From Trichomonas tenax (Eukaryota; Parabasalia; Trichomonadida; Trichomonadidae): DNA of 64,000 nucleotides. Below are positions 58,844 through 64,000 of this stretch, one piece after another; positions within the stretch are counted from its first letter, which is position 1; each line of letters opens with the position of its first letter. The stretch covers positions 1 through 64,000 of the forward strand of contig JALKBU010000061.1 of NCBI GenBank assembly GCA_023091735.1, read 5' to 3'. The notes beneath the pieces are model-generated. The model saw only the letters and a list, made by a program, of their open reading frames with translations, had not been told where the DNA came from and ran no database searches. The position numbers and the translations under genes are program-made.

Positions 58844-59690
58844 ATCGAAATTTAAAATTGTGTACGTTTAAAATCTCAAATTCAAAACGCGCGGCCAATT
58901 CAATTTATTGCAATTCTGCGGCTTTGATGGATTTATGACCATTTCAAGCCTGTTCATCGTGGTTTCGATCGATTTTGACGTAAATTTTGAAAAGTGAAAT
59001 ACGAATTTTAGTTTTTGAGGAATCTTTGTTCATGAAACATTCTTTCCATCAAATTGCTATCACAAATATCATAATGCTATAGCTTTATAATGATATTGCT
59101 TTCCTCCGCCATGTAAAAAATTACATGTCAAATAATTATATAACTAATGAAAATGGAATTCTTTCAATATTTATACAATGAATAATCTAAATTTATCTCA
59201 AAAATTAAAGGTCCCCCAACTGAATTCTGACGTTCCATTGGCAGCAAAACTTTGGGCATAGGTAGCCCAGACCCTAGAGGACATATATATTGAAGATACA
59301 GATTAGAAAAGTGATATTTTTGCTTTGTCTTCAGAGGCGGAAAATTCTGAGCCTCCAGCCAACGAAATCATCAAATTAATTTCAAAGAATAACTTATATG
59401 TCTCCCTCCCTTTTTTCTTCTTTTTTCCTTTTGTCCTCCTTCTATTCTCTTTTCCCCGTATTTTTCTCGAGCTTAATTCTGATTCTCATTATTAATAATT
59501 GAAAAGCAAACATAAATAAGAATTTAGATAATAAAAGAAATATAATTTAGATATACTGCATGCTAACTTTGTTTTATTTCAAACATAAAAATCAAATCGG
59601 AATTATTACGAAAACTTTAAAGGACTATAGTTAAAAGATAACTTCAGCGTCATTGAGCGAAGTTGTGACAGAGTAAACATTACATATTAC

Positions 59691-59720
59691 GATTTTTTTA
59701 TATTTTTTTATATTTTTTTA
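59691..59720. repeat. Three tandem copies of a 10-base T-rich unit
   Basis: TATTTTTTTA repeats three times in a row (first copy slightly diverged). It is probably slippage-generated. Confidence 0.6.
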
Positions 59721-60327
59721 CAACTGAATGCATCCTCATTAACTTTGTTCAATCACTGATTCTATGAGGACGTTGTGGTAAAATGAATTCGAATTTTTCG
59801 ATAAATATTAAATGAAATAAGTAAGTCATTCGTTGCGTATTTTGTATATCATTTTCGATGAGAAGTGTATGGGTAAACTGAAAATAGCTTGTCATTCGAA
59901 TGCATTCTGATGTCATAAATTGATGTTGAATTTTTTGCAAAAATATGACGTGGAAGTGATTGATTTCTTGCTCTGTGTATTGCAGAGCGAATAATGATGC
60001 ATAAAAGCGTAATATTGAAATGCGAAAAATTTGGACTGCAAAAATGGAACTGTTTGATAAATACATTATGGATCATTTGAGTAATGATGATGTTTTTCTT
60101 GCTTCACAACTCTGTAATTTAACAATTATATGATATGGGAGTAAGTTTGCGGATGTTTTCAGATGAATATATCGCATTTAGCAGCACTTGCTGTGCCTGG
60201 ATGCATTTAGTCCAATGAACCCGCCGAATTTAATATTTTCAGTGAATGCCACAATGAAAATAGTGTTGCTTGGAATGTCACTTTTGTTGCTCAAGTTGTC
60301 ACTTTCCGATATGGAATTGAGAGGAAA

Positions 60328-60395
60328 AGAACGATTATTTACGATTATTATTCAAAAACGATTATTTACGATTATTGTTTGAAAACGATTATTGC
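60328..60395. repeat. Tandem CGATTATTTACGATTATT repeat
   Basis: The unit CGATTATT occurs five times within 68 bases, in two near-identical blocks of about 26 bases plus a partial copy. Confidence 0.7.
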
Positions 60396-61457
60396 CCATT
60401 AAAAGTGACATACTTTAGGCAGCCCCTTTAATACTTTTGGTGAATAACCCAACAATGTAGTGAAAAATTTGAGATTTTGAAATTTTTGGAGCATCACATT
60501 GTTAACCTAAAATGAATCGATTTGCATTATTTATTTTTCAAAATTTTCAAGATTTTTCTATGGAATGATGAAACAACTCACAAAAAAGGCATAAATAATG
60601 ATCAAGACATGTTCATAGTTGGGCGCTCAATGGAGAGAAAATAAAATGGCCGAACAATCTGGTCGGACATTTTCCGATCCGTAATAGAAGATCGAGGAAA
60701 TTTATTGAGAAATTTCGAGAAAAAGTACATTAAAATTGGATACTTTTATCAGATTTTTGCAATTTCGCTTTTTTCGCTTCGTTTTTTCATTTTTCGTTTT
60801 TCTTGTCCTATTTATGAATTTAAGTGATTCTAATACTATAATATTATTGTATAATACTAAGCATGCGGCCATTACGCAAAATCCAATGCGTAAAAAATGT
60901 CCCCGACGCATTTCATAAACTCAATTGCGTATTCAGATTTTTTTTAAATTTTAAAAATACGTTTTTTAAGACGCAGAGCTAAGATTTTGAAGTTTTTAAT
61001 TGACAGAATGCAAGTATTATTGATTTACAATAATACTGTCACTCATAAAGCTGTTTTTTTTTAAAAAGTGTTTCTTAAGGGACAGACAGGGAACTAACCT
61101 TATTACTCACTTTTTGATGATTGTCTATGCCAAGTTAAGCGAGAAAAGTTCACTTCTGATTTACAAATACATTGAAAATTTGTTCAGCACCTGATGCTAA
61201 GCATGTGACGTTTTATCAGCAAAACCTTTTCCGGCAACAGAAAAGCATAGTGCACCTAAATATCAAAAATAACTGATTTATACGAAAATCTGTCGTATTG
61301 GTGAAAAGATAATATTTTGCGATTTTGAAATATAATAATGAGTGAAGGGGTGACATTTCCATGCGTTTTGGCATTTGTCAGGAGGGTATTAGACGCGAGA
61401 TTTGAGCAAGATGTTAAATCGTGAAAATTATCTTTAAAAGCATTGATATTATCTAGT

Positions 61458-61605
61458 GAATTGGGTTGAGAAGGTCTAGCTCGTAGTGAACTTCAGCATA
61501 TTTCTGCCGGAGTCCATTTGCAACCTTCTGGAAGATTTTCCTTCGTTCATTATTCTGTCGAGCAAAATTAACGTATGAAAAAAATTTGACGACCCCCTCT
61601 GTATA
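61458..61605 (-). pseudogene. Coding-like fragment of unknown family
   Basis: On the minus strand a frame without ATG reads about 48 residues (FSYVNFARQNNERRKIFQKV, then ANGLRQKYAEVHYELDLLNP) to a TAG near 61458. The composition is protein-like and the local GC is higher than around it. It could be the C-terminus of a lost gene. I recognise no family. Confidence 0.3.
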
Positions 61606-62134
61606 TGTTTAATATGATCTGTCAAGGTATCAGGTTCGAAGCAGGATCATGTCAATTTTTTTAACTTTAAAAATTACAACATTTAACTATACTAAATTAT
61701 TTTTCTATGTTTTTGAAACAAGGTACTCATTTAAATTCAATGGAGGCACTACCCGTTCAATATTAAGTAAAATGGACCTCTTTGCTAAAAATGTAGAAAT
61801 ACCTTGAAATTTACATGCAAAAATTTTGATAAATTTATTATAAATAGTTTTTATGGACAGTTAAGTAATAGTGTGTTACTTGATCGTTTGTTAAAAGTCC
61901 AAGTGTTGTGTAAAAGGAACGCAAATAATACGCCGAGACAAATTTTTGAGGGTCCTAAAATAACGTATTTTCAGTGAGGTACATTTCAAAAAATTCACCA
62001 ATCAAAATGATTATTTTTCACATTTTTGAAATCATTGATATAACGTTCTTTCTTCACATTAAATGCAAATATTTTCCAATCTGATTGTATTTGAATTGCA
62101 ATAAAAAAATAATTTTTTGTAATAAGTCTTTTAT

Positions 62135-63358
62135 TTAATCTTTATAAAATTGGGCCTCTTCAGGCATTGTGAGCTGTCTCTCCTTCAGCTTGCGCTTCTT
62201 GGCGATGTCTTTGCGCCTGTTCTTTTCAGCCTCTTCACGCTCGATATCGATTTCTTCGCGCATGTTGAGCTTCAAGAGTTCAGCCTTTGCTCTGTCAAGG
62301 AAGTTAACGCCAAGCATGAACTGGACACCTCTGTTGACAACAAGCAACTGCTCGAAGTGGAATCTAGCAACGCGCTTTGTAGCGTTGAGGAAGATGGACT
62401 TCTTTGCACCAAAAATTTCAGCCTGCTGGATGTTGACGTTGACCTTTGTTGTGAAGTCTTCGCCATCAATGAGACCCTGGACAAGCTTTGAGCGTTCGCG
62501 GACAAGCCTCTGCTCATCCTTGTTATCAATACCATTAGCAGCCTGACGAACTGGCTTCAAGTACTGATTGATGTACTCATTCAAGATTTCTTCAGCTTCT
62601 GGTTTTGGTTCATCCATTTCCTCGCCCTTGTCATTGACATATTGACGCTCTGTGAGGTATTCATGTGTCATTGCGAAGAGGTCGAGTGTTGCAAGCATCG
62701 TGTTGCCATCAGCGGAATCAAATCCTTTGTCGAGAACAGCCTTGATTTTGTCGAAGAAAACATCGGTGATTGTGGCTGTTGAGAAGCAAGGAAGAAGTAA
62801 GTTAATGGCAGAAATTGCATCAGAAATCAACTCATCTTCAAGGCGATTGAACAATTTATCGTTGATGAAGAAGGAGAATAATTTATCAAGAACTCTTGTT
62901 GTGTATTCTGTGTTACGAACAGTCAAAAGGCAAATGTAACCGATGGCAAATGCTCTGAATGGATGTTCATTGATCTGATCAACTTGATCAAATGTTGGAA
63001 TCAATTCATTGATGAATGCCATAGCAACTGGTTCGAATGATTGGTACATGTTGAGGCAGATAGAGCAGATGCATGTTAAAGCTTCTACTGACTCTTCTTT
63101 AGATTGAGCATTGAAAATTGGTTCGTGAAGATTCAAAATAATGTCGTCAACGTATGGCTTGATGAACCTTTCAACTGGACGCGCCGTCAATATGTCTGTA
63201 ATAGAACGAATTATGCCCATTCTTGAAGTTTCGTCTGCTTCAGCGAGCTGATCGACTAATGATGGAAGTGTCATTCTCCAGTCGAGGTCAGCACATTCTT
63301 CGTAGATTTCTTCTTCATAATCTTCGCGTTGTTTCTTTTGTTTGCGCTTTGGAGCCAT
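62135..63358 (-). CDS. IFRD (interferon-related developmental regulator)-like protein
   Basis: The 407-aa product is a helical HEAT-type protein preceded by a basic N-terminus (MAPKRKQKKQREDYEEEIYE). The middle (about 60-240) has repeats such as SVEALTCICSICLNMYQSFE and DAISAINLLLPCFSTATITD. The C-terminal block has a layout like the IFRD C-terminal domain: EDFTTKVNVNIQQAEIFGAK, KSIFLNATKRVARFHFEQLL, then a RGVQFMLGVNFLDRAKAELL segment. IFRD proteins act as transcription co-regulators, and some members bind ribosomes (family knowledge). A closing basic coiled stretch (EEAEKNRRKDIAKKRKLKER) looks nuclear or RNA-associated. The match is by pattern, so moderate confidence. Confidence 0.6.
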   Translation of the reverse strand: MAPKRKQKKQREDYEEEIYEECADLDWRMTLPSLVDQLAEADETSRMGIIRSITDILTARPVERFIKPYVDDIILNLHEPIFNAQSKEESVEALTCICSICLNMYQSFEPVAMAFINELIPTFDQVDQINEHPFRAFAIGYICLLTVRNTEYTTRVLDKLFSFFINDKLFNRLEDELISDAISAINLLLPCFSTATITDVFFDKIKAVLDKGFDSADGNTMLATLDLFAMTHEYLTERQYVNDKGEEMDEPKPEAEEILNEYINQYLKPVRQAANGIDNKDEQRLVRERSKLVQGLIDGEDFTTKVNVNIQQAEIFGAKKSIFLNATKRVARFHFEQLLVVNRGVQFMLGVNFLDRAKAELLKLNMREEIDIEREEAEKNRRKDIAKKRKLKERQLTMPEEAQFYKD

Positions 63359-63670
63359 TTTGAAAATTTTGAACGGGAACCTATTTTCAAAAGTCAGACC
63401 CCATTTTAAAAATCCGACTTTACATTGTCAATTTTTTTGATTTGTGATAAAACAATATTTCTAAGCCTCTACATAATAAAAACACAATGCTATTGATATG
63501 TATCGATTAAATATAAAAGAAAACTATCATACTCATTAAAAATTAAGAAAATATTAAATTGATATTAACAAAAAGAGAAGGATTTGAAACTAAAAAACAT
63601 TAATTTTTTAATTTTCGACATTTTTTTTCTCGCTATAATACCACACAACCAAATATAATATAAAACTAAA
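63359..63670. other. AT-rich spacer between two minus-strand genes
   Basis: No gene or specific motif is seen in these 312 bp. Confidence 0.4.
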
Positions 63671-64000
63671 TTATTTCTTTCTATTCAATCGACAATTAAC
63701 GCGCCTTTCAACTGCATCGAGACCACGTCTAAGAGCTGAAATTTCTTCAATAATTTCAATAAGATCAGCTTCTTCATCTGAATTTTCCGCATCATTTTGA
63801 GAAATAGTTTTCTCATTCTTTGTTTCTGCCTTAGGTTTTTCAATTTTGAGTTCTTCCTGTTTATGAACAGGTTTCTTAATTTCTTGCTTTTTCTCTGTTT
63901 CTAATGACTTAGACAAAGCTTCTGTCATATCCTTGTTCGTAGCATCTGATTGCACAATGTTTTCTGTTTTATCTTGCTCCTCAAGTTCATTGAAATCAAA
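63671..64000 (-). CDS. 3' end of an acidic/Lys-rich coiled-coil protein (partial)
   Basis: A minus-strand frame is open from the window edge to TAA/TGA at 63671 and shows 109 residues. No ATG occurs in the visible part, so the gene starts beyond the window. It is Lys/Glu rich and low complexity (ETEKKQEIKKPVHKQEELKI, then EKPKAETKNEKT), followed by an acidic stretch (NDAENSDEEADLIEIIEEIS) and a closing coiled coil with basic end (ALRRGLDAVERRVNCRLNRK). No family recognised. Confidence 0.6.
   Translation of the reverse strand, partial: FDFNELEEQDKTENIVQSDATNKDMTEALSKSLETEKKQEIKKPVHKQEELKIEKPKAETKNEKTISQNDAENSDEEADLIEIIEEISALRRGLDAVERRVNCRLNRKK

Larger units (their letters stand above)
58844..62134. 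other. Gene-poor spacer, 3.3 kb, with small repeats and relic patches
   Basis: No intact gene. It includes a CGCCATGTAAAAAATTACAT motif pair near 59107-59133, a less AT-rich patch at about 59210-59300, a short decayed frame pair at 59750-60080, tandem repeats near 59691-59720 and 60328-60395, and a coding-like minus-strand patch at about 61458-61605. A GTTCGAAGC string at about 61630, followed by a T-run, is weakly B-box-like. Confidence 0.45.

Noticed and set aside
59749..60382. Short frames on both strands as genes
   Set aside because: Low-complexity or stop-interrupted, and no domain. The plus-strand end consists of the CGATTATT tandem repeat.
61612..61660. tRNA-like B-box GGTTCGAAGCA
   Set aside because: No A-box at the proper distance and no T-arm pairing.

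Overview
The window looks like nuclear DNA of a flagellated, AT-rich, intron-poor protist, most likely a parabasalid close to Trichomonas vaginalis. The reasons are: compact intron-less genes with short converging or diverging spacers; small two-repeat Myb proteins; DUF3447-type ankyrin proteins; a BspA-like leucine-rich repeat fragment; many divergent kinases; T. vaginalis-type initiator motifs (TCA, pyrimidine, T/A) close to several start codons; and remains of a Maverick/Polinton element. A flagellar radial-spoke-base protein (CFAP251-like) and a TTLL tubulin ligase agree with a flagellate. The species is an inference from gene families, not proven here.

Layout. 0.8-4.2 kb: a Myb regulator, a Ste20-like pseudokinase and an ankyrin protein. 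4.7-6.9 kb: a gene-less unit bounded by 24-bp inverted ends, with a tRNA-like box inside. 7.0-12.1 kb: a mucolipin-type channel and the CFAP251-like WD40/EF-hand protein. 12.4-19.1 kb: a mobile-element graveyard. It holds a heavily broken protein-primed family B DNA polymerase (minus strand) and a small decayed minus-strand gene upstream of it. That small gene is split by two younger inverted-repeat elements, one non-coding (1.27 kb) and one (1.79 kb) carrying a single 366-aa helical gene. 19.6-23.0 kb: a second Myb protein and a RasGEF. 23.0-26.5 kb: a long gene-poor spacer.

26.4-35.4 kb is a housekeeping block: amino-acid transporter, nuclear cap-binding CBP80, beta-adaptin and TTLL. 35.6-45.2 kb is accessory: a cluster of GTTAC/GTAAC motifs beside a DNA-binding-domain fragment, a frameshifted ankyrin pseudogene, a long low-complexity KSHRRH-repeat protein whose 5' end is unclear, a pseudokinase gene enclosed by inverted repeats of about 345 bp, and a truncated BspA-like fragment. 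45.7-58.8 kb: a Sel1/ankyrin protein, a broken Thr/Ser/Pro-rich surface-type gene, a 1,146-aa coiled-coil protein, a secreted GH20 hexosaminidase and a polo-like kinase with altered polo-box pincer residues. 58.8-62.1 kb is gene-poor. 62.1-64 kb: an IFRD-like protein and the 3' end of an acidic coiled-coil gene that runs off the window.

The most unusual theme is two inverted-repeat-bounded units (17.2-19.0 kb and 41.3-44.2 kb). Each encloses one intact or near-intact host-type gene and no visible transposase, as if non-autonomous elements were carrying genes. A second theme is a recurring intergenic motif (TTTTGCCATGTAAAT-like) at several gene borders. No rRNA, confident tRNA, CRISPR array or spliceosomal intron was recognised.
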